From NCBI GenBank assembly GCA_002224055.1, contig AZLU01000288.1, positions 1 to 46,259 of the forward strand: a stretch of DNA of 46,259 bases, read 5' to 3'. The position numbers and the translations under genes are program-made. Position 1 is the stretch's first letter; every line of letters starts with the position of its first letter. This document shows positions 12,781 to 24,133 of the stretch, in pieces. The notes beneath the pieces were generated by a model. That model searched no databases. It was not told where the DNA came from and worked only from the letters and a program-made list of their open reading frames with translations. This DNA is from Pezizomycotina sp. ARF18. Taxonomy: Eukaryota > Ascomycota.

Positions 12781-13026
12781 TTAGGACTCCTCTTTATCGC
12801 CGGAACGGGATTTGCCAGCGGATCCCTTCGTCTGGTAAATTCGTGCTGACTCTAGTCGCATTGATGAAGTATCCGGTCCTTCGAATCCTCCGTGAACGAT
12901 ACCGTGTTTAAAAATCGCTATGTCAAGTTTGCCAAAACTCCCATCAAGTACTTCTACGTTTTTACTATACACTTCAAGTTCTCGCAGTATTTGGTTTAAC
13001 GAGTAGTCTCTCGAAGGAAAAGACAA
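12781..13026 (-). CDS. Open frame inside the 590-bp repeat unit, possible C-terminal exon
   Basis: An 82-codon minus-strand frame ends with a polar tail (KSRSGDKEES) before a stop. Its LNQILRELEVYSKNVEVLD segment has weak counterparts in neighbouring units: SEKVERLDN near 13560, and LREIRVEIDN near 14070. This suggests that the duplicated sequence was once protein-coding. The predicted peptide is charged and possibly helical, with no known motif. No start or splice sites are assigned. Confidence 0.3.
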   Translation of the reverse strand: MSFPSRDYSLNQILRELEVYSKNVEVLDGSFGKLDIAIFKHGIVHGGFEGPDTSSMRLESARIYQTKGSAGKSRSGDKEES

Positions 13027-13032
13027 ACACCT

Positions 13033-13055
13033 AAAAAAAAAAAAAAAAAAAAAAA
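13033..13055. repeat. Poly(A) tract, 23 nt, within repeat unit 2
   Basis: The equivalent position in unit 1 (about 12470) has a much shorter A run and in unit 3 (about 13639) about 13 A. The tract therefore varies in length between copies of the same repeat. Confidence 0.85.
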
Positions 13056-14449
13056 GGGTTTTTTTGTCGCGGGTATTTATTCGGAAAGTTTACCTTATCG
13101 CTACTCCACCACGTACCGCATGCGTATACTTCATAAGAAGCTCCCAGTGCTGAACTACATATGCATCTGCTAGACTCCGCGCGTCAATGCAAAAAATACA
13201 TTGCTATAGTAAGCTGGAAGGCCGCTTTCCAGCTTAAAAACTTACGCGTTGGCCGGGAAATCCTCTACGCGTATGGTTTCTGGGTATCATAGTACGTGAC
13301 TCCTCCTGCTTTATCCCGCGGGCGCGAGATCGATGCGAGGTGTGCTGGAAAAAGTAGAGCACTTTGCGTTACGTCTCGGCTCCTCTTGTACCGACAGGAC
13401 GTGGTGGCCCGTAGTAGAAGATTCTCTCAACTAGTAGTAACATGCGTTCCCGTACGTTGAGGGCGTATCCTTTAAGTTCTTCGCAACGATACTCGCTTTT
13501 TCAGAAATCATATTATTAAGTACTCCTAGCGCCGTCGAAATAGATATTATCGAGTCTCTCTACCTTTTCGCTACACACTTCCCCGCAGTATTTGGTTTGG
13601 CGCTTGCTATCGCGAAGAAACAAATAAGGACGAGAACGAAAAAAAAAAAAATATCCAGCGAATCCAGAAGATATGCATTGTCGCCATCCGACGAGATACC
13701 CATTGATGCATGCGTCATTGAAAGGCCACCGGTATTAAACTACATATGCATCGACCGGGTTCTGCAGGCCAATAAAAAAAAAACAACGTTATTATAGCTG
13801 CCCTGATGAACGCTTTCAAGCTAAAAAAGTTTATGTGTTTACTGAACTTCTTGTGGTTGTGTGTTATCGGCCCTTGATTTTTCCTGCTTTATCCCACAGC
13901 CCGTGTGGAGCATCACTTATCCTGGTATAGAATCTCTGTGAGTGCTAGGATGCCATTATCGCAGTACCATGCTCCGCGAGTAGATATTTTCTTCTTCATA
14001 TGTACTTAGTCTCTTTAGACGATTCAAAAGTTATCATTCTAGACTTCCTGCCCAGCGTTATCGATCTCCACCCTGATTTCGCGTAGTTCTCTATCATCCA
14101 GCTTCTTCTTTAGTTTGTGGCTACGGTATCAAAACCTCCTTCTCCCATACTTTATTTCTATGGAACGGGATCGTGAGTTCCCACCGTCAAGACAGCGAAC
14201 AAACATTATCGACCGTCTTCATCACGAACTTGATGCCCTATCAGTTATTGTAGAATTTAGTATACTCCTGCGCAATTACCAGTATCAAACGACTCTAACC
14301 TCGGGCTTAATGGTTTACAGGGCTCATATGGACGGTGTCGAATATCTGTCCTTTTATGTTCGAAGCACATCTTGCGGGAATACAGAATTTAACTACAAGG
14401 TGGATCTGCTAATAGTCGATATCCGGCTTTTTCCAACTACAAACTAAAA

Positions 14450-15378
14450 GCTCTACTGAGTACTACAGCTTAGAGTATATCGAAGAAAAAAAAAATTAAG
14501 TCTCGTAGTAATAATGCTTCGATATAATGACGTTCTACTATTGATGATGGTTTAAGTATCAGTAGAGCTTTTACGTGGTGGAAGGTTCTGTGGAAGCTTT
14601 ATTGCTGATAAATTTGTGCGTATATATTTGTGTGTTGCGTATTTCTTGGAAATTTCCCTTACCAAAAAAAAAAAACGAAACACTCGGCCGGTATAAAAAC
14701 CCGGTTTAACGACCCAAATAGCTCAACAAGCATGTCTCACAAAACATGAAACATCGGATGATTCTCAAACTGCGATTATATATATAAGACTCACGATCTC
14801 TCTAGAACTACACTAGTATACATTCCTTCTAGAAAAAGTCCGGTAAGAAGAATCACATGTGACATTTTTCGAGAAATCTGAGCACATTTTATATCCGCGA
14901 TATATTTTCCCTTATTATTTTCCCTCCGCAATTACTCTCGAAAAAAAAGAAAAATGTAGCGGTGGAAAAAAAAAAAAAAAAAAAAAATTTGGAAATATTT
15001 AGATTTTACAATACCGATATAGAAAAAAAACGATTGATGTATTATTTCATTGCTTCATAAAGCTTGAGATTTTTCACAAAAGACCGCCGTGCGTGTACGT
15101 ATATTTGAGAAAATAAAATGGGAACCTCAGTTAAGTGGAAGGGGGATGATAATAGGTATAGAGATGAATATAGCTTAAAGAAGAAAAAGATTGTAGGAAA
15201 ATATCATCACCAAAAGAAAATCCGGCACAAAGGGAAATATAGAAAATAACGCCAGTAATGATATTATTATTATATAATAGAAAAGTCCATCGTGAAAAAT
15301 AAAAATAAAAAGTCGACTCCGCCATTAAACAAAATAATCCACCGGGCTACAAGAAAAAAAAAAAAAAGAAAGATGCAG
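14450..15378. other. Gap downstream of the bZIP gene
   Basis: AT-rich sequence, including an A22 run at 14966-14987 and several A8-A11 runs. The part next to 15379 would be the 3' UTR of the minus-strand bZIP gene. No gene was recognised. Confidence 0.55.
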
Positions 15379-17776
15379 CTATGAGCCCTTAAAAATATAT
15401 GCCGGAACTGTGTATATATCGTAAACATCGTGCAATTTTTTCCATATTCCGAGACAAGACAAACAGATGCCGAACAGACGATAGTATAGAAACAGCAATC
15501 TTCTGCACGGTTGATTTAATAGCCGGGCTGGGTAACATGCATCATCATAGGATCGGGCGCGTAAACCGAATGCAGCGCCCGAGAGGGGTAGCGAGTTGAG
15601 GAAATCGGTACTATTATATAAATCAGCATATGAATCCCTATAGCCAAGAGGAGGAACTTTGAGAGGAACATACTTAGGATCAGGCATCCACCCCGTCGGT
15701 CCTGTCGCCGTCGTGTATGCCGGGGCGTCAGTCATACCTCCCCCACCCCCGCACCACGCTACCCCTGTGCGCGCCGCATGCCCTATGGGCGCCTGCCGCT
15801 GTTGCAGCTGCTGCAGCTCTACTTCCCACCGGCGCTGTACCTCCCGCTCCTTCTCCTCATCTAGAAGCTCCTCGAGCTTAGGCACGACGTGCGTGCTTGA
15901 AACCGGAGCGTGTCCGGCGGCGTTACCGAACTCCGGTGGGTAGTCCCATGATACCCAAACTTTGGGCGGTAATCTCATGAACCGCCGAGCCCCGCTGGGC
16001 CGTTGTATTTGGGTATGTCGTCGGCTAACTCTGGAATGTTTGGAAGAAGTCCGCGTTCATTGCCACCGGTTCAAGTCCCTGAATGCCGACTCAAATTTCG
16101 GTGCTAGGCGGTATACCGGCTTCGAAAATTGTGTGGCGCCTGGTGTCGTGAACCAGATGTCGTCGAAACCCTCTGGCCATAGGAATCTGAGGTTCTCTCG
16201 GAACTTCATGGAAAAAGCGTCGACACGGCGGAGTACTCGGCGTGCTGGAAAACAAAGCGATCCCGGACGCCGGGCCTTTTGAAATTATCCGTCAGCATAC
16301 ATATATCAGAGCATAGATATATGACTACTTACCACACGAAAAAATCTACTGTTATCGGATAATTCTTGACATTTTCCTGGCTGGGCCGTGTCCGCAACCA
16401 CGTGGGAAGCTTATCCCTATTCTCAATAGTAGGGTACAGATAATACTGCATCGTTAGCGCCATGATAGCGAGGACGGCCAACCGCTCCGTCGGCGGATTG
16501 TTTCCAAATATACGCGTATCGATCAGCTTGAGGACAGCCATATGGGCTGCTTGTGCGGATCCACCTCTGCCTTAACGCTGTCCCAGCCGTACTTGACGGC
16601 CCGGACCGGTATGCTCCAGTCGAGCGAGGAAGGCGGTAGTTTTCCCTTATTCAGCCGCTTCTGTATTTGCTGTAATCGCCGGCACGCGGCGAGCCCGCGC
16701 GATAATGTTACGTTGCTATAGGTCCACGAGTCGCGGATGATCATGTCCTGTTTCCGGGTTCCATGCCGGCGGTAGTGCTCGCGTTGGTAGGAACGAGCCG
16801 CCCTCGAGGTCATAGTTCGGCGATATATCGCCCTGCGTTGTGGGCGCAGCTCTTCCTTGTTGCGGTGGTGGTGGCGATACCCGTACTCCTCCTTCGAAGT
16901 ATGGGTGCGGGTGATTCTAAAGATTCCTGGACGCCTTGTACGCCGCCGGGCAGAGCGAGGGAATGACTGGCGGACGGTAGCACAGCAGGCCGGCCGGCAT
17001 CCGTCATGGGTGCGAATGTTGTGTTAGGGCTTGGCGTAACGCAGGAGTGGCTAGCTGCCCTTCTGCGGGAAAGGGCTTAGTCCTATCGGCACCTCCGGGA
17101 TCGGTTGTGTTTGGAATGTTGTGGACCAGGGCTCGGACCGGGATCTCCCGCGTCTTCTGCAAAAGACGAAAAAAAAAAAAGATTCATATGTCAGTGAACA
17201 GTCATTTCAAACGAAAGAGGATGGGGTAAAAGAATTGATAGAACGCGGTGGAAGTTTCTCTTGAAGCCGTGCACGGACCATTACTGCATCCTCCTTCCCT
17301 GCGGAGTACCGCCCTTGGGATTAACAGCACACTCCACCAGCCCAGATATCTGACCCAAGCAGCGTGCCAATCTATCCTTCTCCACCCGGAGGTCCTCCAC
17401 CTGCCTCAGCAGATCCCGGATCTGGTCGCTCTCGCTCTGCGTCTCAAACTTCCGCACCAGGTCCTCCAAGTACGCAATCTTGTTCCTTGTCCGGTCTCGC
17501 GTGGCACGCTGCGATAATCTGTCCAGTATACGCTTCCGCTCCCTCTGCGGATCATCAGTTCCCTTATCCTTCGAACCTTGCCGCGGTTTCGACGTCGTGC
17601 TGCTTGTGGTAGAGCTGCCGTTGTTACCGCCGGCGTCGTCGCCGCTGTTGCTGTTGCTGTTGTGTGCGTTGTTCGGGTCGTTCATTTCGGAGGTGGAAAG
17701 AGCCGAGGCTTTTCTTGCCCTCTTCTGCGGCCGTGTCGTCTTGGCCACAACGTGGTCTCCTCTTCGTCGGAGTCAT
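15379..17776 (-). CDS. bZIP transcription factor with DUF3425 domain, frameshifted
   Basis: The start is the ATG at 17776, followed by MTPTKRRPR and a Ser/Asn/Gly-rich N-terminus. The basic region RERKRILDRLSQRATRDRTR (about 17560-17495) is followed by a zipper of spaced leucines (IAYLEDLV to ARCLGQ). The DUF3425 part begins with SWTYSNVTLSRGL and VRAVKYGWDSV. It continues AAHMAVLKLIDTRIF, PPTERLAVLAIMAL, YLYPTIENRDKLPTWLR and, after a clean 57-nt intron (16332-16276, GTAAGT, GCTGAC branch), WPGVRDRFVFQHAEY. Then come MKFRENLRFLWPEGFDDIWF, LPPKVWVSWDYPPEF and a coiled Glu/Gln/Arg segment. It should be a nuclear DNA-binding regulator, probably a dimer. About seven frame breaks occur; those resolved are all one-base losses. 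The segment 16820-17250 and the extreme C-terminus are uncertain. Confidence 0.87.
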
Positions 17777-17779
17777 GGT

Positions 17780-19949
17780 TTCTTTCTTTATCGTAAATGA
17801 ATCCGTGATTGCTTGGTTGATACTATAGATGGATCGGCGATGATGGGAAACTGCCTTTCGGGTATCGGCGATGGTGGAGAAGAATCGGAAAATTTTTTCT
17901 TCGTAGATTTAGTTTAGTGTACGGTGATGGTAGGAAGTTTTGAAGAAAGAAAGAATAGAAAGAGGAAAAGGTAAAGGAAAAGGAAAAGAAGAACGGAATA
18001 AAGGGTGGAGAGAGTTAATTCTTTTTTCGTAGTGGTGTTTAAAAAGAAAAAAAAAAAAAGTGGAGAGAGCAAATGATTTTTTTTATTTATTTAATTTTTT
18101 TTTTTCCCTCTCTTTCCCCCTAGTAGTTAGTAGTGGTAGTAGTAGCTAGCAGTCTACTAGTCGAGTAACACTACCTGGACCTTTTTTTTTTTCCTTTTTT
18201 TTTTTTTTTTTTTTGCCCCGTCAAGGAAAATTTTCAATATACCGTACAGTATTTTTTTTTTTTTTTTTTGAGAAAAGGGAACTGTGGAGCACAGGCGCCC
18301 GAATTTATAAGAAGTTCCTTTTCCTTTTCTTTCCTTTTTTTTTTAATTTAATGGCTCCAGCTTTTTTTTTTTGTCTAGTCCGGTCTGTTGACTGTCTTGC
18401 TTGTCTTCTTCCTTTCCTTTCCCTCGGGAAGTGGGGGCGCCTTATAATAATATGTCTGTTATAGGTTGTCGATCTGTATGCTATTATATCTCCTCCCTTA
18501 CCAAAATAAAAGCAATAATAATCTACTTAACGTTTTAATATCGTAAAAAGAAGACTGACTTCCGGGAGAGCTGTAAAGGATATTTTTTAATATGAGAGGT
18601 TAATGAATGTCTCTAGTTGTCTCACGGGGCTAAGGAGCAAGGAAAGACCCCAAAGCGGAATTTATATTAAATAAATGAAAAGTAATAGAAAAGGAAGAAA
18701 AACGAAAGAGAATGAGGGAACGGTGAAGCTCCAGAAGAGAGGAATAAAAAAAGAAAATTGAAGCAATAAAATAAAAATAATAAAGCCTCAATAATAAAGG
18801 ATCTAATTATAATATTTCTTTTTTTTTTATCGGCGAACGATAGTGGTGGAAACGGCCGCGGATTGGCTGCTTGTTCAAAGGAAAATGTTACTACTTCCAC
18901 CAAGCGGAGACACGATGCGGGTTTCACAGAAAGCAGGCAGGAAAAAAGAAAAAAAAATGTATGCACTAAGTATGTACTCCCTAGACGCTCCAGCTTTTCT
19001 TGGTATGCAGCAGAGGCAGAAGTAAGGGAGAAAAGATGGAAGCATGAAGCAGATCTCCAAAAAAGCTACTTGTGCTCGTAGCTCACGCCTTATTGGGTGA
19101 GTACAGAAAAGAGGATGTGTTGGATGAAGGTCCTCCGGCATGCAGTAGCCTTCTCCTAGAGCTTGCATTTGACATGGGCGAGAGAGTTGAGGAGGCCAGC
19201 CCGTTTGCTTGTTAGTTTTTCTTATCCTTTTTTCTTTGTTTCTAGTCTCCTTTCATCCATTTTCCTTGTTTTCCTTCGATGGCCTCCGATTTCGATTACC
19301 TCAGCGGATACCAGATTCGAGAGACTTCGGGGATCGAAAAAAAAAAAACGTCTGAGCCTTTTCTTCCTTTTCGTTCTTTTTACAAAACGGTTAGCTCGAA
19401 TCTTCCTCGCGGCAGGGAGGTTTGACAGAGCTTGTACTTTTGTATTTTTAGATGCAGATAGAGCAGGAGGACCAAATGTGCAAAAAAAAAAAAAAAAAAA
19501 CCTCCATCATCTCACAGGATATCTGCATTATACTCATACTCAGCTCTCGATACCCCAAAGTCGAATCCCGTTCATATTATCAAAGAACATGCTTCCGCAA
19601 ATACTCCCGAGTCCAAGGATTCCAACTAGATCATGATGCGGTCTTCGAGATGCAATGCGAACAGATGCTCAGCCTTCTTTTTTTCCTTTCATTCGTCGCC
19701 ATCATGAGAACAATTTTCCGTCCCGTTCGTCCCTCACTTCGTATTCCCCAATCAAGCATTTCGTCTGTGATAATTGCATCTGTGTGAGACATCGAGGATT
19801 ATCACCGCCCTCTAAAGGTAAAAGAGCGCGTCAATCATAAAATTATCGATAATTTCCAAGCTGAACGAACGGGAGGGGCCTGTTCCTGATATTTCCCCGG
19901 CCATTTCGTGTAATCGCGCCAGGTAGTAAAAGAAAAAGAAATTAGAAGC

Positions 19950-19981
<32 letters not shown>

Positions 19982-19990
19982 CTGGGCAAA
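17780..19990. other. Low-complexity gap, probable bZIP promoter and beyond
   Basis: Immediately upstream of the bZIP start lies a strongly strand-biased purine region (AGAAAGAAAG and GGAAAAGG-like, 17940-18060). Repeated T8-T20 tracts follow to 18370. Such poly(dA:dT) and poly-purine sequence is common in fungal promoters and 5' UTRs. The rest holds A19 (19482-19500) and T28 (19954-19981) runs and no recognisable gene. Confidence 0.55.
19954..19981. repeat. Poly(T) tract, 28 nt
   Basis: Uninterrupted run of 28 T, among the longest homopolymers in the window (equal to the A28 run at 39334). Confidence 0.95.
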
Positions 19991-19994
19991 ATCC

Positions 19995-20219
19995 TTATTC
20001 GCAGCTGCTCGCGTTTTGTGCTTGTGAGGTATCAAGGTAAATCCTATCAAAACGCCAAATTATTTCCCACGAGGTGTTTTTCAATTTTCCTCCTTCTGAG
20101 GTACATAACGCAGCAGAAAACCACGTTACGTTTGGTCCTGGAGACGAAACCTGATTCCAAAAATCCCTGACATGTGCAGCTGAAATTAGCCTATCGCCTG
20201 GAAGCACGAAAACGGACAC
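19995..20219 (-). CDS. Unrecognised open exon-like frame
   Basis: A 74-codon minus-strand frame with no ATG at its head. It follows a pyrimidine-rich stretch ending in AAAG, which could be a splice acceptor. Residues such as GDRLISAAHVRDFWNQV and NTSWEIIWRFDRIYLD look protein-like, but I recognise no family. It may be an internal exon of the unrecognised locus upstream on the same strand, or chance. Confidence 0.2.
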   Translation of the reverse strand: MSVFVLPGDRLISAAHVRDFWNQVSSPGPNVTWFSAALCTSEGGKLKNTSWEIIWRFDRIYLDTSQAQNASSCE

Positions 20220-20699
20220 TTTTTTTCAAAAAAGAAACCAAAAAAAAAAAAAAATGATTGTTGACATCTCAAGAACCTTCTCTTTCTCAATGCAATCTTT
20301 GTCATATTCCTGTTCAACCGCGGTAATTCACAGTCCTCTTATTGCTCAGGGAGAAAAAGAAGCCACTGTCGTAGGTTAAGCGAGAGTTCATGTACGGGAA
20401 TTTTTTGCCAGTTTGAGAAATGAACCTTGGTGACGATCCTCGTCATCACAGCGCAAGTCGTACCGGCCGCGCGAGAGAACTTTCTTAGAAGATTCTTCCT
20501 CCGTTTTGTATCACCTAATACCCGACCCTGTACCCATGGGGAAGGGAAACGGGGATTATGTCAGCCAGGAAGAACTCCTTGAAGCATTTTGCGGTTTTGT
20601 TTCACCCTTTTCGCTTTACCGGTACGACGATTCGGAAAGTGTTCAAGCAAACAAAAAAGATATGACATATAAGTTCTTCAAAATTCGACGGAATATTAC

Positions 20700-22520
20700 T
20701 TCATCCACGCACCGATAAGAAGGTAAGTATTTTCGCCCCGTAGATCTGTCGGCGTGCATGTAGAGTAGATTTGTAAACTTTTCTTTTGACGAATCTTTAT
20801 AGTTGTTTTTTGCGGCTGCCCGTGATGATCCTGTCGCAGCCCATAGAAAAAACAATGCCAGGTCGATTTCGGAGATAAACGAAGGGAACAAAACGTTCAG
20901 GATCCATCAAACACGCCAGCGTGTCTCGTGCTGAATGGTTCAATCATGTTCGGCAAAACATTGAGACGAACCAGTTTGGTGGATCCGCGAAAATAATTAC
21001 TCGAGTTTTGTTGCAGAGAAGGTCTGCCAACAGGCTAATCCGGAATTAAGATCCAACTTGCAACGGATCTAAAGCTCAAATAGAAGCACGAATACGCGAT
21101 CTGAAGTGATCTAAGCCCAGAGGACCCACTTTTGTGCGCTCTTGTAGATCGTTGGATGATCTCTTGCAGAACCAGTATCAGAGTCCCAGTGGTCGCAGAA
21201 GTTTTTTCTTCTCCTGCATATGATATCGGAGTGCTCGGGATGCTTCTCTAGCAAACATCACTCCTTTCATATCCATAGATAGCTTGAGCTTCAGTGGCCG
21301 CTTGAAGTTAGAATTCTTGTCCAAAATAATCCGAGGCAATTTTTGGAAACCGGATTCGGCGAGTCATGCGAACCGCCAAGGTCACCTAACTCAGGCTGTT
21401 CTTCTCGCCGAAAGGAATTGTTAACGAATGTACGCTTTGGCGAACGACATCTCTCCAAATCCTGTCTCGCCTTGAAGAGAAGAAAATCAGTCAAATGTTC
21501 GTCGAGTTTACCATTTCGGTAGAAAATGCGTAAGCCTCATACAAGTCCCCAAAGGGATGATATTTCTGCATGAACGGCGGTGAATTGTGGGGGACATGCG
21601 AACGTTGTTTTCCTGATCTGTACGAATCGAACCTCTGGCGAAATATTCCGGTAGAGGTTGGCCGAAGACGTCTGCCTGCTGATGATGACAAAGAATGCAG
21701 CGAGAATAAGCGCAAGAAGGTACCCCATGAAACGAAATAATTGACTTGAACATATTGCAAACAAATCTTGCAGGCTCGACAAGAATATGTATAGTGTAAA
21801 GAGGATCCGAGCGTCTGCAGTTCCCCTGGATTCCGTAAAGCTTCTTATTTGCAATTTCGTGAGACGTTTTTCTGTGGAATCGGCCGGGAGAGCTATGTGT
21901 TGTGTATAATGCTTCGTTACTTAGAGCTTTTAAGAGAATGTTTTCCATTAAATTAGACATTTGGTGATACCTGCATGTAGCGGCCTAGTGGTAGATGCGC
22001 GGCAGAAAACTCGGCAGAAGATTTGCTGTTATGCATGTGTCTTTATTCTTGGGAAGAGCTATTCCGTCACCTTTGTGTACGATGTTCACAGCCCTTGATC
22101 CCGGTTCATCATCCACATTGAGAAAAAACGTCTCGCCATTTCCCGAGACGTCATCCTTTGTGATTTTCTCCGCAAGATAGACGCATTCTGCCCGGGATGC
22201 GAACAGAGCCGTGCGAGTTGGGGCGACGTATTTTTAGAAGCTTCATCCTAGGATCTGATTGCGTCTTCGATTGAAAGGCAGAGCCGAGCATCGTCATAGC
22301 GCATTGTCTAAAGACGAATCAGGTAAATTGAATGACAATTGAAGACTGTGGGCTCCCGGGAGATCGCTGAAGGAGCCTTTCGGCACGACCTGCAGGCTTG
22401 AGCTACGGCGATGCAGGAGAGGATTCCACGCAAAGGTCGATAAAAAGTCCGATAAGAGAGTGCTCGGGCAATTATCGTAAAGATGTTGTCGTTTCGTCTT
22501 GGCCGTGATGGTCTTGTATG
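20700..22520 (-). CDS. Unrecognised coding-like locus with a possible membrane helix
   Basis: Several long minus-strand frames follow one another here, as they do in the recognised frameshifted genes. The first (about 22520-22280) is open for some 85 codons and carries LLSDFLSTFAWNPLLHRR and GSFSDLPGAHSLQLSFNLP. A second contains GNGETFFLNVDDEPGSRAV (about 22150-22090). A third has a hydrophobic segment, MGYLLALILAAFFVIIS (about 21735-21680), that could be one transmembrane helix. It is followed by FGDLYEAYAF. I looked for UstYa-type HxxHC motifs and did not find them. The family, start, introns and end are unknown, and more than one gene may be present. Confidence 0.3.
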
Positions 22521-22584
22521 ATTGTGGTGGTTGGAGCTGGTGGTTAGTCGATGATTAGGGTTGCTGACGACTTAATAAATGATA

Positions 22585-22675
22585 TGGAATTTTTATTTTA
22601 TTTTTTATTTTTATTTATTTTTATTTTTATTTTTATTTTCACTAGGAAGCTCACGGCAGCAAAAAAAACTTCTTG
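22585..22675. repeat. (TTTTTA)n-type tract followed by a repeat end, copy 1
   Basis: A T/A simple repeat (units of TTTTTA and TTTA) runs to about 22638. It is followed by TTTCACTAGGAAGCTCACGGCAGC and then eight A. A similar tail, GGAAGCTCATGCCAGC then CCA22, occurs at 23390-23434. A third, shorter resemblance (T/A repeat, TTTTCACT, TTGCCAGGTATC, A22) lies at 26695-26785. Confidence 0.5.
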
Positions 22676-23149
22676 GACCAATTATAAATATATATATCCC
22701 TACTTAAGTATCTATAAAAAGTAAAATAATAGTGACGATGGTTGACCTATACAAACAAATACTATACTATCTGAATATCAGTCTTTATAGCTGACTGCGA
22801 TGTCCTTATGCGCATCATAGCAGTTTTCCGCATTTATCGTATATAACTAACAAGTAAGTGTCATACCTAAGCTCCGTGAAATGAAATAAAAACCTCTATT
22901 CGGCGACTCTTAGCGTACAAACGGTAGTTGAATGAACGGCCTTCAGATACTGCTATATATGTCATCGTTGATCTGTCACAAGGAGTCGTCCCCGTTTGCT
23001 CCATATCCATCCTGCGAAGTACTAAGTAGCTATATCTATAGAAATATGAACATTTTCCCCCTCCCCGTCTCGTAAGGTGTTTTCGTTCAAGGCGCATACT
23101 GCCCTGTAATATCTACTGTGAAATACAAAAATCACAAGTTAAAAATGAG

Positions 23150-23440
23150 CTCTATTGTCCTATCGATGATAAAGCTCCATGCGTGTATGCAAAATACGCT
23201 GCGATAACTCCCTCAACCAAAAAGCAATGTCCAGAGAAGCAATCTATAGAATTCATTTTGCTTCCCGCATCTCTATATGACTCTGAAGCCCGATATCAAA
23301 TCCCTCTAAAAGCAAGAAAAAAAATGGAAATGGAAATGTGTAAAGAGGTGAGGAACGATATCGGATTGGGTTGAGGAATTTTATTTCGGGAAGCTCATGC
23401 CAGCATATTACCAAAAAAAAAAAAAAAAAAAAAAGTAAAG
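23150..23440 (+). repeat. Direct repeat, about 557-bp spacing, copy 1
   Basis: Begins with GATAAAGCTCCATGCGTGTA and continues with TGCAAAATACGCTG, a CAACCAAAAAGCAATGTC block, CATCTCTATATGA and CCTCTAAAAGCAAGAA. It ends near the A22 run at 23413-23434. The same blocks in the same order occur about 557 bp downstream. No coding function was recognised. Confidence 0.7.
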
Positions 23441-23709
23441 AACATTACTGAGGATTCGATAGTGTTTCCAACTCAAACGCTTGCCATCGACAATACAGCA
23501 ACTGCTAGCCGATACCTCCCAGCCGTGCAGGTAACTAGCTTATATATGGTTAAACATGCTAAATCTATAATGAAAATGAGCAGTATGTACACGATGTTTC
23601 CATTAACATTCTGCGGCCATTAAAAAAAAAGGCATCAGTTGCAAAACGACATCGATCGATTATTCCCTAGTCGAAAGTGGAAGAATGTGTTTCTATTTCG
23701 GATATTAAC

Positions 23710-24030
23710 GAACAAAAGCTATCTATCATGCTCCATGCGTGTATGCAAAATGCGCTCCAGTAATTCAAACAAAAAGAAAATGTCTAAAAAAAAAAAGCGA
23801 TCTAAAGAAAGCACCTTGCCTCCTCGTTTCTATATGTATCTAAAGTCCCAATAGAGATATAGCCTCTAAGCAAAAAGAACGTCTAGACCGCAAGAAAAAG
23901 AAAGAAAATAAATAAATAAACCTCTATTATGCACCAAAAGCCGTGTATTATTGAATGCAAGGTACACGCACCAACTCGCAAAATCTCAAAAAAGCCAAAA
24001 AAAGCAAAAAAGCCAAAAAAAAAAAAAAAA
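23710..24030 (+). repeat. Direct repeat, about 557-bp spacing, copy 2
   Basis: Carries ATGCTCCATGCGTGTATGCA, AAATGCGCTCCAG, CAAACAAAAAGAAAATGTC, CGTTTCTATATGTATC and CCTCTAAGCAAAAAGAA in the same order as copy 1. It ends in an A-rich tract near 24016-24030. It lies just beyond the 3' end of the MBOAT gene. Confidence 0.7.
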
Positions 24031-24133
24031 TCTAAAACCTTCTATACTCCCCATCATAGCGCAACGCCCCACCCCCACGCGCTCTCGTCCCACCTTACCC
24101 AACCCCCCGGATGTCCCCACCTCCACGTCTCCC

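Larger units (their letters stand above)
12400..14130. repeat. Diverged tandem array, unit about 590 bp, three to four copies
   Basis: A conserved block with CTACATATGCA recurs at about 12567, 13158 and 13743, spaced 591 and 585 bp. Each block is followed by an A-rich stretch, AATACATTRCTATAG or similar, and then by TCAAGCTAAAAAA or a variant. Upstream, GTATTTGGTTT plus a GACGAGAACGAAAA-like block is shared by the second and third units. ATAATATCTAYT on the minus strand is shared by the first, third and a partial fourth unit near 13985. Parts of the unit look coding on the minus strand. The array may be duplicated remnants of a small gene, or a satellite. Identity is visibly low. Confidence 0.65.

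Noticed and set aside
15659-15943. Plus-strand open frames over the bZIP gene (also 17047-17800)
   Set aside because: They are antisense to the DUF3425/bZIP coding sequence and have composition produced by the complementary strand.
16066-16085. B-box-like GGTTCAAGTCCCT suggesting a tRNA
   Set aside because: It lies inside the minus-strand DUF3425 coding region (encoding DLNRW) and no A box or cloverleaf surrounds it.
16556-16580. An 18-nt GT...AG segment in the bZIP gene that could be an intron bridging two frames
   Set aside because: It is far too short for splicing. A one-base loss restores the DUF3425 reading equally well and matches the other breaks.
19163-19636. 157-codon plus-strand open frame
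   Set aside because: Built from poly(A) and pyrimidine-rich low-complexity sequence, with lysine and phenylalanine runs and no domain.
21500-21960. UstYa/DUF3328-like mycotoxin-cluster protein, suggested by one membrane helix and an FGDLYEAY-type segment
   Set aside because: The diagnostic paired HxxHC motifs were not found in any frame downstream.
21975-22040. A-box-like GGCCTAGTGGTAG suggesting a tRNA
   Set aside because: No B box or closing acceptor stem follows at the right distance, and the minus strand there reads as coding-like sequence.
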